From: Carex sylvatica
Lineage: Eukaryota > Streptophyta > Magnoliopsida > Poales > Cyperaceae
Assembly: GCA_964058845.1 (NCBI GenBank)
Contig: CAXKVR010000048.1
Location: forward strand, 372,001-436,000
Length of the DNA stretch: 64,000 nucleotides
Direction: 5' to 3'
Below are positions 49,294 to 60,259 of the stretch, in pieces. The translations under genes and the position numbers were made by a program. Every line of letters starts with the position of its first letter. Position 1 is the first letter of the stretch. The notes beneath the pieces were generated by a model, which was not told the origin of the DNA, searched no databases, and worked only from the letters and a program-made list of their open reading frames with translations.

Positions 49294-50730
49294 TGATGTG
49301 AATTTTACTAATCTTATACAAGTAATAAATCCTAGTTTATACTCAATTTGGTTGCAAGTGTACAACCTAGTCAAGTAGTACTTAGGGATCGTCTCCACAG
49401 GGACAAGTCGGAATATCAATTCTAACCTAACGATTTAATTTAGTAAAAGCAAAGTAAAAGTGTTTTGTTGGTTCAAGAGGTTTGTTTGGTTGTGATTAAA
49501 CTGAATTAAACTAAAGTCTTAAAGTGAAATTTGGTTTTAAACAAGTAAGAGAAATTAGGGTTTCTTAGGGTTCCTATCCACTAATGTCGTGATTAATTGG
49601 TTTGTTAAATTTGATCTTATATTTATGAAGGCACAGTTGGATGTTGTAGGTACAAAGTGATATCTCTATATTAATACCATCTTCAAATTAGAATAAACGT
49701 CACCTATCGGTACTTGGCTACACTAATCTAAAGTCATTAAGTTCTTACTGTCCCAATTTATCTAGAAAGCTATTCGTCACCTCTCGGTACTTGGCACAAT
49801 TCTCTAAACTATTGGGTAAAGCCCGTATAAGACACGCGTCACCTCTCGGTACTTAGCCTATCAAATACCCTATTCCTTATGGTCGAGACTTAATATTCAA
49901 TTTCTCAATTGCAAATACCAAATCCTAAGATTTCATGTGATTTCGATTAAGTCTTCACAATCAATTAAAATAAAGAATAGATCATAATAAAGAACAAGAA
50001 GATATGAAATAAAACCAACTAAATCATAACAAAAGTTTCAATTACAGCCCTAATTAACCCTAGAAAAGTCCTTAGCCGATCATGGCTAAGGCACAAACGA
50101 GATTAAAAGAGTTCAAAGAGTTCCAAAAGCAAGAAAGGTAATAAAACCGGTGGATGAATGATGTACTTTTCTCCCTTCTTTCTCTCCTTTCTCCTCTCTT
50201 TTCTCTCTTCTTTTCTGTCTAAAATGGTGTAAAAACTCTCTCTAAACGTCCTTAACTATCTCCTCTCCAATCCTAAAAATAAATAAATAAAAATAGCAAA
50301 TTCGGGCTCTGAACCGACTTATTGCGGGCCGCAGGAGATTTGGTTGGGGCCGCAATGAATGGAGGCAGTTTGACAGCTTGTCGCGCAGATACTATGGACT
50401 TCATTACGGGCCGCAATGGGGATTGGTTGCGGGCCGCAATGCATACGCAGGAATGAAAGGTCTCTGTCTTGTTTTGTTACGGGCCGCAATGGGATTGGTT
50501 GCGGACCGCAATGAATGTTGACAGTGCTCCAATCTTCGTGCTGACTTGCTACAAATTTCCCGTTTTGCTCCGTTAAGCTCCATATACTTGATTACCTGTA
50601 AAATAAACATAACTAGGGCAGTAACTTGAACTTTCGGACATTTTTACCTAATTAAACCTAATTTAACTAAAACTTGGCTTAATTTACATAATTAACCCTA
50701 GATTTCAATAGATATGATTTCGGCTTATCA
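49294..50730. mobile_element. Solo LTR of an LTR retrotransposon
   Basis: It starts TGATGTGAATTTTACT and ends ATTTCGGCTTATCA, so TG...CA ends with TGAT/ATCA inverted. It is flanked on both sides by gaaat (49289-49293 and 50731-50735), the 5-bp duplication of LTR elements. The 1437-bp interior has cgtcacctctcggtacttgg repeated three times near 49690-49860, gggatcgtctccacaggga at about 49385, and several gggccgcaat repeats at 50320-50510. No internal coding region is present, as expected after LTR-LTR recombination. Confidence 0.75.
50320..50515. repeat. gggccgcaat repeat cluster in the solo LTR
   Basis: About seven copies of a g(g)gccgcaat(g) word in two spacing classes, often preceded by ggttgcg. 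GC-rich within AT-rich DNA. Confidence 0.75.
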
Positions 50731-50735
50731 GAAAT

Positions 50736-51205
50736 TCGCTTATCTTCTGAACTAGGTTTTTTTTTATGCCTGATAATCAGGATTGCATGTTTCATAGTTC
50801 ATGATTAAATGATTCACATTACGATTAGATAGCATTAATTTTTTTTTTTATTAATTTTCGCCAAATTTTGTTTTAGGGTTTACGATTCATTTTCTGAAGT
50901 TTTATAATAATTATTTGTATATATTTTGTCAAATTCATTGTTTGCTACAAAAGAATTGCATGCTTAATTGATGATCTTTCAATGGTTAATATTAGTACTG
51001 TGAAATATTTAATTACTCCTTAATAGTTCATTTGAAATATTTTTGTTGAGTAACAAGAATATGTGGGTTAAATAGGCAAGACAAAGCATTATTCAACAAA
51101 TAAAGTTATTCATTTACGATAAATTGTTGTTTATGTCGATTGATATTTATATATTTCTTAACATTCATTAGTATTTAATTCATTCGCATTGTTAATATTT
51201 TTAAA
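50736..51205. other. AT-rich stretch between solo LTR and AT-hook exon
   Basis: Nothing recognisable is seen. It may be intron or leader of the transposon-like gene that follows. Confidence 0.4.
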
Positions 51206-51229
51206 TTGATTAGTGTTTGTTTGAATGCA

Positions 51230-51935
51230 GATGTTATACAGGCTGTGGATGCACCAAAAAGGAAGAGGGGAAGACCTGCAATTCCAAGAGAAAGTAATTA
51301 TTTGTATTTTCTTTTTTACTTAATTATTTTGTATATATATATATATATATTTTTTTTTAGTTGCAAATGTTTGTTATTTTTAAGTTTTTTAAGTTAATGG
51401 TTTACATAGCATCGTTATCAGTTAGCTTTCAATGGTATATACTTTAGCTTTCAATGGTATATACTTTAGCTTTCAATGGTATATACTTTAGCTTTCAATG
51501 CTTCAAAATTGTTATAGTAAATGGTTTACATAGGGGGTTATCATTTAGAATTCAATGGTATGTACTTTAGCTTTCAATGTTTGAAAATTGTTATAGTTAA
51601 TGGTTTATATAGGAGCATTATCTGTTAGCTTTCAATGGTATATACTTTAGCTTTCAATGCTTCAAATTGTTATAGTTAATGGTTTTCATAGGGGGGTTAT
51701 CAGTTAGCTTTTAATGGTATGTACTTTAACTTTCAATGCTTTAAAATTGTTTTAGTTAATGGTTTACATGGTGGGATTATGAGTTAGTTTTACATTGTTT
51801 ATCTTATAATTATACATTAGTTTTATTTCTTTGTTTTGATTACATTTTTTTAATATTTTTTTGTTTTTATTTTTTCATACAGAAGTTAACAAATCTGTTC
51901 GACCTAAACAGCCACCAGTAGTCCAGAACAAATGC
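51230..51935 (+). pseudogene. AT-hook-coding exon fragments of a transposon-like gene
   Basis: After an acceptor at about 51229, a short open stretch encodes VIQAVDAPKRKRGRPAIPRE, containing the KRGRP AT-hook core that binds the minor groove of AT-rich DNA. After a donor-like site at about 51293 and an acceptor at about 51883 it could continue as VNKSVRPKQPPVVQ. Such AT-hook segments precede DUF1985/Ulp1-type transposon proteins. The join and the link to 53751-54631 are inference. Confidence 0.35.
51411..51775. repeat. Minisatellite of tagctttcaatggtatatac units
   Basis: A word of about 22 bp (ctttcaatggtatatacttt) recurs about eight times, nested in about 105-bp higher-order units that also contain ttgttatagttaatggttt. 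Confidence 0.85.
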
Positions 51936-52009
51936 TATATAGAAAGGAAGTGTCTAATTGTTCACAAACATTTATCCACCATTTGTCCACAGAAAAATGG
52001 TCATTTAAC

Positions 52010-53280
52010 CTGCGTCAATCCTGTAAATTTAATAATTCAATGCTGTAACTTGCAAAAGCAATCTTATAAAAAACGTAATTAAAAATTTCAAACATTTAGA
52101 AACTTTAATTAACGGTTTGCAGCTTGGCCAACTTGGCAAACTAACTGTATTTCGTACGGGATTACTTGACAACTAACTGTATTTTTCTTACTAACAGTTA
52201 ATGACAGTTATTTGCAGTTAATGACAGTTATTTGCGGTTAATGACAATTTTACAAAAACTTCTAAAACATTCTAAACCTGAAAAACATCTACAACTGGCA
52301 TTTTTTTTTTCAAAATAAACCTCAAAAACATTTTTTTCCACAAAATTATAAATTTTTAATTTTTTTTTAAATTTCATAATTTTTTCCTTGAGACTCTCAC
52401 TGTAAATTTCAATATTGCAAAATCAATGCTGTAAAATTAACTTGCACCAATCCTATAAAATTACTAAATCAATGATGTAACTTATGTAACAAATATTATA
52501 AAAACGTAATTATCATTTTCAACCATCCAAGAACACTGTCATTAGACTTGCGTCAATCCTGTAAAATTACTAACTCCATGATGTAACTTATGTAACAAAT
52601 AATATAAAAACATAATTATCATTTTCAAACATCTAGGAAAACTTTCATTTGACTTGCATCAATCCTGTAAAATTACTAACTCAATGCTGTAACTTATATA
52701 GCACATCTTACAAAAAATGTAATTAATTTTTTCAAACATTCAGAAACTTTGAAACTACAAGTACAAATTTAATTTGCATATCCTGTAAAATGTTACATAT
52801 ATCTTGTAATTCAGATATATATGTACTGTAAAAAATGGTGAATACACAATCAAACAAAATAACAACATACAAATAATATTCAGATAAAATCTCTGTTAAA
52901 ATGCTAGATTTGTTACTGCATACAATGAACTGTATTTATATGTGTGTCCATAGACAATATCAATACAGTCAAATATTCACAACCACATTGTTAAATGAAA
53001 CTTTGAAACTACCAGTATCAATACTCCATATCGCCTCTCTATCATCTCTTTCCTCCAGATTTCTACAAGATGAATACTGTAAAATTAACGGGGAAATATT
53101 GTAAAATTAACATATCAATACTCCATATCGCCTCTCTATCATATCTTTCCTCCAGATTTCCACAAGATGAATATTGTAAAATCACAAGATGAATACTGTA
53201 AAATTAACAGGGCAATACTGTAAAATTAACAGATCAATACTCTATATCGCCTCTCTATCATCTCTTTTCTTCAATTTTTC
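52010..53280. repeat. Compound tandem repeats built on ctgtaaaattaac
   Basis: Three sets: 20-bp units (acagttaatgacagttattt) at 52190-52250; about 107-bp units (cgtcaatcctgtaaaattac... with gatgtaacttatgtaacaaa) at about 52410-52720, with a diverged copy at 52010; and about 90-100-bp units (atatcgcctctctatcatct ... tgtaaaattaac) at 53020-53280. No coding potential. Confidence 0.75.
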
Positions 53281-53750
53281 ACAAAATGATTACGAGGTCC
53301 CTTACTGCATCAAATTAAATAACAAATTCAAATAAAAGTTCAAATAAAAGTTCAAAACAATAATAGATTCGTTACTGCATCAAATCAAACAACAAATTCA
53401 ACAGAAATAAAGAAATAACTCACTAGATTTAAATAAAGCGTCACCGCCGATTTGGAGATCGTCGCCATGGGATTAAGTCGTTGTACAGTGAGAAGTGAGG
53501 ACACGAAGAACCGATCAGTGAAGAGAGGTTGTGGAAATCTGTATAAGTATCACATCTTTAGAATCAGGGATCGACGAAGTTTATAGATCGAAGTTAAAAT
53601 TGAATTCAAAATTCATGATCAGCCAGGCGGGGGAGAGAGAATGAGGAGAGAAATTGCGAAGGGAAATCACCTCAGAAAGAAAAAAATTAGATCGAAAAGG
53701 AAGGTTTTTATGCCACGCCTAAAGCTTCTTCAGTAACGACAATAATTTGA
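53281..53750. other. Unassigned stretch before the DUF1985-like ORF
   Basis: It is purine-rich, with a short minus-strand open segment starting at the ATG at about 53470 (MATISKSAVTLYLNLV) that is too short to call. It may be the 5' leader of the following ORF. Confidence 0.35.
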
Positions 53751-54631
53751 ATGAAATGGCGAAGGAAAATAGGAAGGAAATGGTGTCATCAAGTAAAAAA
53801 TCTGATCGAAAAAGAAGGTTTCAAAAATGAGATTAAAAAAAGGAAAGAGACGATCGGACAAAGAAAAGTTCATATTCGCGAATTTGAGTTGTCGTTAGAA
53901 AGTGGAGATCAAATTCCGTTAGAAACAGTTAAACTGAGAGTGGATAATGTTGGTGGACAGATGGTGGACAAAACAGTGTGGATGGAAACCTTTTCTCATA
54001 TAGAAATAGCAATGCATTTTATGCGTCAGTTATCTAAAAAACTGACGGATAGACATATACGGCGTTTAGCAAAGACGCCTTTCTTCCATATCTTTGCTTT
54101 GCCAACGGAAATGCTTTGCAGCAATGCGGTACTTCATGAGATCCTGCTTTTATGGGATTCTAGATCTTCTTGTTTTAATTTCAAAGGTCATAAATTAAAC
54201 TTGAATTCACTGCGAAATAAGTGTCCACTATCTTGTCCCTTCGATGTGAGGGAGACTTAGTAGAATGGAAGAGGTCTGGCAATACCGAATCAACCCTTCG
54301 GTCAAAGGATTTTAGTGATGCTTCATCTATCACTTGTACTAAACTTGAGGTTGCTATTTTAGAAGCAATCGAAAATAAATACAACTCAAGGGAAGTTATG
54401 GGTCTTCTTGTAATGTTCCTCTTCACAACCATCCTCTTTCCTCAGACAGAAAATGTACCTGTTCACCTGTTTAAATACGTCAATGATGTTAAAAAATTAT
54501 CGAATTTCAACTGGACTTTTGCTCTGTATGACATGCTTAACAATTCCATCATAAATTGTTCTGCATGGTGTAAGAGTTTGGAGAATGGTTCCTCAAATTC
54601 ATCAAGTAACAAGGAGAAGGCTGTTACTTAG
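53751..54631 (+). pseudogene. DUF1985-like transposon-associated protein, frameshifted
   Basis: Two overlapping open frames (53751-54260 and about 54221-54631) read as one protein once a frameshift near 54200-54220 is allowed. The first has a Lys-rich start, then IRRLAKTPFFHIFALPTEML and VLHEILLLWDSRSSCFNFKG. The second has LSLRCEGDLVEW and VMGLLVMFLFTTILFP, then VNDVKKLSNFNWTFALYDML. This order (RKTPF-H-F, FxFxG, LRCxGD, aromatic YDML) resembles DUF1985, found in plant MULE/Ulp1-type transposons. An alternative start at 53755 in another frame gives a Lys/Ser-rich N-terminus that stops after 24 residues. The transposon call is by resemblance only. Confidence 0.5.
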
Positions 54632-55697
54632 AAAGGAAAGAAGAAGATGGTTGTAAGTCATTTTAGTATTTTTCAGGGTGCAGTTTGACCCTATTTGTAA
54701 GTTTTTCTATCTTAAACTATATATATATATATTTGGTATCTTTCATGACCCCTAGGCCTAGGGGTCTGCTAACGGGGCAGGTAGGGGCGGACCGGGTATA
54801 CCCGGGGTCGGGTACGGGTATGGGTCGGGTACGGGTATCACGGGTATATGGGTATCTCGAGGCGGGTATCACGGGTATTTTTTTCAAAATCCATACCCTA
54901 CCCGACTTATACTCGTACCCGTGATACCCGGCACAGGTAGGGCGGTCTGGGTAGGGTACCCGGTCCGATCCGATTTTTTTTTTTTTCTGTTTTTTTTCTG
55001 TTTTTTTTTTTCTGTTTTTTGTTTTTGTTTTTTGTTTTTGTTTTTTTTTTCTCTTTTTTTTTGTTTTTTTTTACGGTATTTTTTTATGGTGTTATACGAA
55101 TATTATTACGTGTTTATAATTCGACTTTTAAAATCAAAATAGTTCAATATCAAATAGTGTATATAAATAAATAAAATTTATAACTTATATATAAAAAATA
55201 TTCATGCGAAAATTTGTATATTTATTCGGCTAAATACAAATGTATTTATTTATTTCTTTACACCAGTCATTTTATTTTATTTTCAAATTTTCATTCTAAT
55301 TATATAGTTTCATAATTTATTTATATCTATAATATATTTTATAAACCTTCATTTATTTTTAATAGATTACATAAAATATAAATCAAAAATATAATTAAAT
55401 CAGAAACTTTAAAAGAATAAATTAAAAATAAAATTTTTCTTAAATCAATTACTTTAAAAATAATTATGAATTATTTTAAAATAATAGATTAAAAAATAAA
55501 AGTTACCCTCCTCTTTAATTCCGGACTTGGGACCGGCTATGTAAAATAACATAGGCGGAGTTCTAACTTTTTTTTTGTTAGTAATTCTTCTTTAAAATAG
55601 ATAACTTAAAAACTAATTGAAATGTTTAGAAATTTATAATTTAAAAAATAACCATAAAGATTAAAAGAGGTTAGAAATTTATACCGACACTACCTAT

Positions 55698-58045
55698 TTA
55701 GTAGTTTGGATTCATATACCATTGTTCGCTCTCTTCGGCACCGTCAGAATCCGAATTAGCCTCACGTCGCGCCTCGGTACCGCTTTCTTCAGTGTCGACT
55801 TCAAATGATGATGGTTGTTGAGGCACATGTTGCTTACGCTCTTCAGCAGCAATCCAATCCTTCAAGCACACAAGTCTCTCAAAAACATGTGCACCCAACT
55901 TACTTCGTTTATCGGAGAGGATCCTGTTCGCCGAACTGAAACAACTTTCAGAAGGGATGATTGATACGGGCACGGCAAATACGTCGCGAGCCATCATCGC
56001 CAGCGTTGGCAAGGAACTTTGATGCCTCCTCCACCATGCCATCACGTCAAGTCCTTGTTCACTTTCGTTGATCATCGATATATAGCCCAATAACTCGTTT
56101 GCGGATGTGTGCGGTTGGCTCTCCGACTGAAAATCTGCTAATAATCCACCACTGCTAGTGCTCCTAGAAGTGGAACTATTAAACAATTAAAAAAATTAGT
56201 GGACAAATAATGTAGATATTATAAATAATAAAGATTGAAAACACATGTATATTTATATTCATACCTAGGGACGGGACGGGACGAAACTGGGTTTCGGTTG
56301 TCACTCATTCTTGAGTGGTATATGTTAAACATCTTATCGAACTTCGAATTCACGTAAGCCTCCACCCCGGTTGAGTCTAAATGTAAATTCTGTTTGTACC
56401 TCTCAACTACTTTGATCGTGTAAAACTTCTTGTATGCCGGGTGGAGGCAGTTTGCGATAATGGCTAGGAGAGGTACATCTTTCCAATATTTTAGAAATTT
56501 TTGTTTCATGGCATCTACAATTGGCGTGAGAGATGCATCATAGATTTCAGATTGTTCTAATTCGCAATACACCTTGGAGATTTCATAGAGATGTCTCAGC
56601 AACTCAAATGACGTCGGTGAGCACGAGCATGATAGTTGAACGGTTGCAGTAAAAAAGATTCCTAGGAATTTGCTAAGCGTTTGTAGTTTATCCCATTCTT
56701 CGTCAATGAGTTCGAATTGCAATGCCTCGGGATTGGAGCTTCTCAAAAACTCACCTATGACAGCTTTGTAGGGAAGACATCGGTTCAATAACCTATATGT
56801 TGAGTTCCAACGGGTATTTATATCCCAAGGTACCTTCAACTTGCTCAATCTATAGGTGACGCATAATGCAGTAAACTGTTGTTTTCTTTCTTGGTTTGAA
56901 ACAATGTGGTTGAGGGCATTCTTAAATTTAATTATCAATAGTTTTACGACTTCTGTTTTTAGACCCGCCTTCACGACGAGGTTAAGAACGTGGCAAGCAC
57001 ACTTTTGGTGAAACATTTCACCATTCATGATCGGGTTTAGTGACCGTTTAAAAATCTCAATGGAAGCAATGTTGTTGCTAGCATTATCGAAGGATATAGA
57101 AAAAACCTTGTTACCCAAATTCATCTTAAGGTTATACTCTTCTAAAACATCAATAATGGATTTGAAAATTACATTTGCAGTGTGGGGGGAATCCAAAACT
57201 CGAAAACTTAATATTCTTTTTTGTAATACCCAATGATCATCGATCTAATGGCCAGTAATACAAGAGTACCCAAGGCCATGTTTACCGGCAGTCCATATAT
57301 CGGAGGTAATTGACACCTTATTGTTTTGGTATGCAAATAGAGCTTTAAGGTCGTTTTTGGTCGAGGTAAACTGAATTTTTATTTCACTAACCATCTTTCT
57401 ATGATGGATCCTCTTGTACATTGGTTGACCTAACCCCCGAATGCATAACCGGGCAAAACTCGTGCAACCACCTATACTTATTGGTTGTTCTTTATGGGTA
57501 ATGTACCGGACCAATTCACTAAGCATTTTTGATTCATCGAATTTTGGATTTGTTCTGGTACCATCCGCGTTTATAAGGGTTTTGATTTGTCTCGGTTCAG
57601 GATTTTCAGATGGAACCTCACTCTTTCTTTCGTGCATATCGGCATGTCTCTTAAAAGTACTCATACCACTAGTTTGTTTATACTCAAAAGTTTTTCGACA
57701 ATTTTTTACCTTACATTGTCCAAAAGCCATAATGTTGTTACTCCCTCTCGTAATATTGTAAAATTTCGGCCACGGTTGATTGTATTCGGGGGGAGGTCTT
57801 TTAGTCTTCTTTCCTGCTGGTTCTTGCGGCGGATCACTTGTCGAAGGAGGGACAACTTCTTCTTGAATTTCAGGTTCACCTGTCGAAGGTGTACCTCCTA
57901 CAGGAGCAGTGTCAGTGAATTGACTCGATGCTACAGAAGAAGAGCCAATGCCTCCATATGTATACTGTGGTGTCGGTTGAATTGTTTCTTGTGGAATGTA
58001 TACATTTGGATCGTTTGAACTATAATACGGTGGCGGTACATTCAT
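55698..58045 (-). pseudogene. hAT transposase (BED finger, RNase-H-like core, hATC), nonsense mutated
   Basis: Exon A 58045-56265, intron 56264-56176 (GT-AG), exon B 56175-55698. The N-terminal part is Pro/Ser/Thr-rich. A BED zinc finger follows, with Cys111, Cys116, His134 and His138. The catalytic core begins at VSITSDIWTAG. An in-frame TAG at 57247-57245 follows ITGH, where hAT proteins normally have Trp (TGHW-DDHW). The frame then stays open through RILSFRVLDSPHTA and WDINTRWNSTYRL. Exon B carries the hATC dimerisation motif (AWWRRHQSSLPTLAMMARD, ESCFSSANRILSDKRSKL). Upstream (58257-58046) a second ATG opens an Asn-Pro-Tyr repeat (NYPPNYPQNYPPNY) in another frame, broken by a stop, so the true N-terminus is also damaged. 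A trans-acting relative would be needed to move the element. Confidence 0.88.
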
Positions 58046-58369
58046 TGTGGGGGTTGTTGATAATTCAAATCTAGCATTTTGTCCCTTCTTTAATAATTTG
58101 GTGGATAATTTTGTGGATAATTAGGTGGATAATTAGGTGGTGCAATTTGGGAGGAACTTTGTGGATAATTTGGTGAATAATTTGGTATTGACGGGCCAAA
58201 AATATCGGCCGACAGTCTCGCGATGTCCTCTTGTACGGAATCACGATGAGATGACATTTATTAAACATATTCAAAATAATAAATATAAATTACTTGACAT
58301 ATTAAAAAAAATATGTAACCTTATTATTTCACCTATTCAAAATAATTTTAACATATATTAAAAATTAAA

Positions 58370-59460
58370 AAACAGAAATAAAAAAACAGAAATAAAAAAA
58401 CAGAAATTAAAAAACAGAAATTAAAAAACAGAAATTAAAAAACAGAATTTAAAAAACAGAATTTAAAAAACAGAAATAAAAAAACAGAAATAAAAAAACA
58501 AAATAAAAAAATAGATATTAAAAAACAGAAATTAAACTAACCTATTTTAAAAAACCTATTAAAAATAAATCCAAATTTTGAAAAATAAATCTAACCTATT
58601 CAAAACAAATATAATCACTCCACATATTCAAATCTATAAAACTAACTTATTTTAAAAAACCTATTAAAAACAAATCCGAATTTTGAAAAATAAATCTAAC
58701 CTATTCAAAACAAATATAATCACTCCATATATTCAAATCTATAAAACTAACATATTTTAAAAAACCTATTAAAAATAAATCCGAATTTTGAAAAATAAAT
58801 CTAATCTATTCAAAACAAATATAATCACTTCACATATTCAAATCTATAAAACTAACCTATTTTAAAAAACAGAAAATTAAAAAACAAAAATTAAAAAACA
58901 GAAAATAAAAAACAGAAATTAAACTAACCTATTTTAAAAAACCTATTAAAATAAATCCGAATTTTAAAAAATAAATCTAATCTATTCAAAACAAATATAA
59001 TCACTTCACATATTCAAATCTATAAAACTAACATATTTTAAAAAACAGAAAATTAAAAAACAGAAATAAAAAAACAGAAATAAAAAAACAGAAAATTAAA
59101 AAACAGAAAATAAAAAACAGAAATTAAACTAACCTATTTTAAAAAACCTATTAATAATAAATCCGAATTTTGAAAAATAAATCTAACCTATTCAAAACAA
59201 ATATAATCACTCCACATATTCAAATCTATAAAACTAACCTATTTTAAAAAACCTATTAAAAATAAATCCGAATTTTGAAAAATAAATCTAATCTATTCAA
59301 AACAAATATAATCACTTCACATATTCAAATCTATAAAACTAACCTATTTTAAAAAACAGAAAATTAAAAAACAGAAATTAAAAAACAGAAATTAAAAAAC
59401 AGAAATTAAAAACAGAAATTAAAAAACAGAATTTCAAAAACAGAAATTAAAAACAAATAT
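58370..59460. repeat. Compound tandem repeats inside the hAT element (105-bp and about 14-bp units)
   Basis: A 105-bp unit (aaactaacctatttt ... ataatcactccacatattca) recurs about eight times: starts at about 58534, 58639, 58744 and 58849, then again between 58921 and 59345. It is interspersed with arrays of aaaaaacagaaatt (58370-58530, 58863-58920, 59040-59122, 59350-59455). Confidence 0.88.
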
Positions 59461-60259
59461 AATTATTTGACATATTCAAATCTAACATAAACTAAATAAA
59501 TCTAACATATTCAATAAATCTAACAAATCTAATTACTTAATAAATTTAACAAACCTAACAAATGACAAATCTAATTACTTAATATTCAATAAATCTAGCA
59601 TAAACTAAATGTACTTTACAAAAATAAATTAATCTAAAATGAAATAAATATTACCTTTAAATCTCGCGAAAAAATTTTGCGGGAGGTGCCGAACTTTGTA
59701 ATTCCGTTTGCGGATTTGTGTAATGAATTAAATTTACAACTATATTTTTTTTTAAACAATAAATTAAAAAATTGTAAATAATTAAATTGGAGAATTGAGA
59801 TTGAGAGAATGAGAGATGAGAGAATGAGAGTTTGAATTTTTTGAGAGGAAGATGGGGTATTTAAAGAAAATATTGGGAGGGAATAAAATTTGAAAGAAAA
59901 AAAAAAAAAACCGACGGGTGGCCCGGGTGGGTCCGGCCGGTCGGGTTTGATTAGACCGGTCCGGGCCCGATTGAACCGGCAGCAATTTGAAATTTCAAAA
60001 AAAATTGAATTTCAACGGGCGGGTCGGGTCCAGGTCGGGTACGGGTACGGGTCGGGTCGGGCGTTTTTCGGACCGAGTTTGCTCGGGTTTTGAACCAAAT
60101 AACCGTATCCTACCCGTTTTATACCCGTACCCGTGTACCCGTTTACCCGACCCATATCCGGGCTCGGGCACAGGTACCCCGGGTACCGGGCACGGGCGGG
60201 TCGGGTACGGGCCGCCCGACCCGGGTAAAAGCAAACCACTACCTAGGCCTTACAATCTT

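Larger units (their letters stand above)
54759..60241 (-). mobile_element. Complete hAT (Ac-like) transposon, 5.5 kb
   Basis: The ends TAGGGGTCTGC (54759) and GCAAACCACTA (60241) are inverted repeats with 9 of 11 matches. They are flanked by a perfect 8-bp duplication CCTAGGCC (54751-54758 and 60242-60249), the hAT hallmark. Both subterminal regions are packed with cgggta/tacccg words in both orientations (54780-54970 and 59925-60225), likely transposase-binding sites. Poly-T/ctg tracts (54974-55065) mirror the cagaaa repeats at the other side. The transposase lies on the minus strand. The perfect target duplication argues for a fairly recent insertion. Confidence 0.92.

Noticed and set aside
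51411..53280. Possible CRISPR-like or centromeric repeat array
   Set aside because: Units are contiguous tandem repeats without unique spacers, of several lengths and short total size; ordinary minisatellites in transposon-derived DNA.
54921..55142. Phe-rich 73-codon frame
   Set aside because: It is translated poly-T/ctg repeat at the hAT end.
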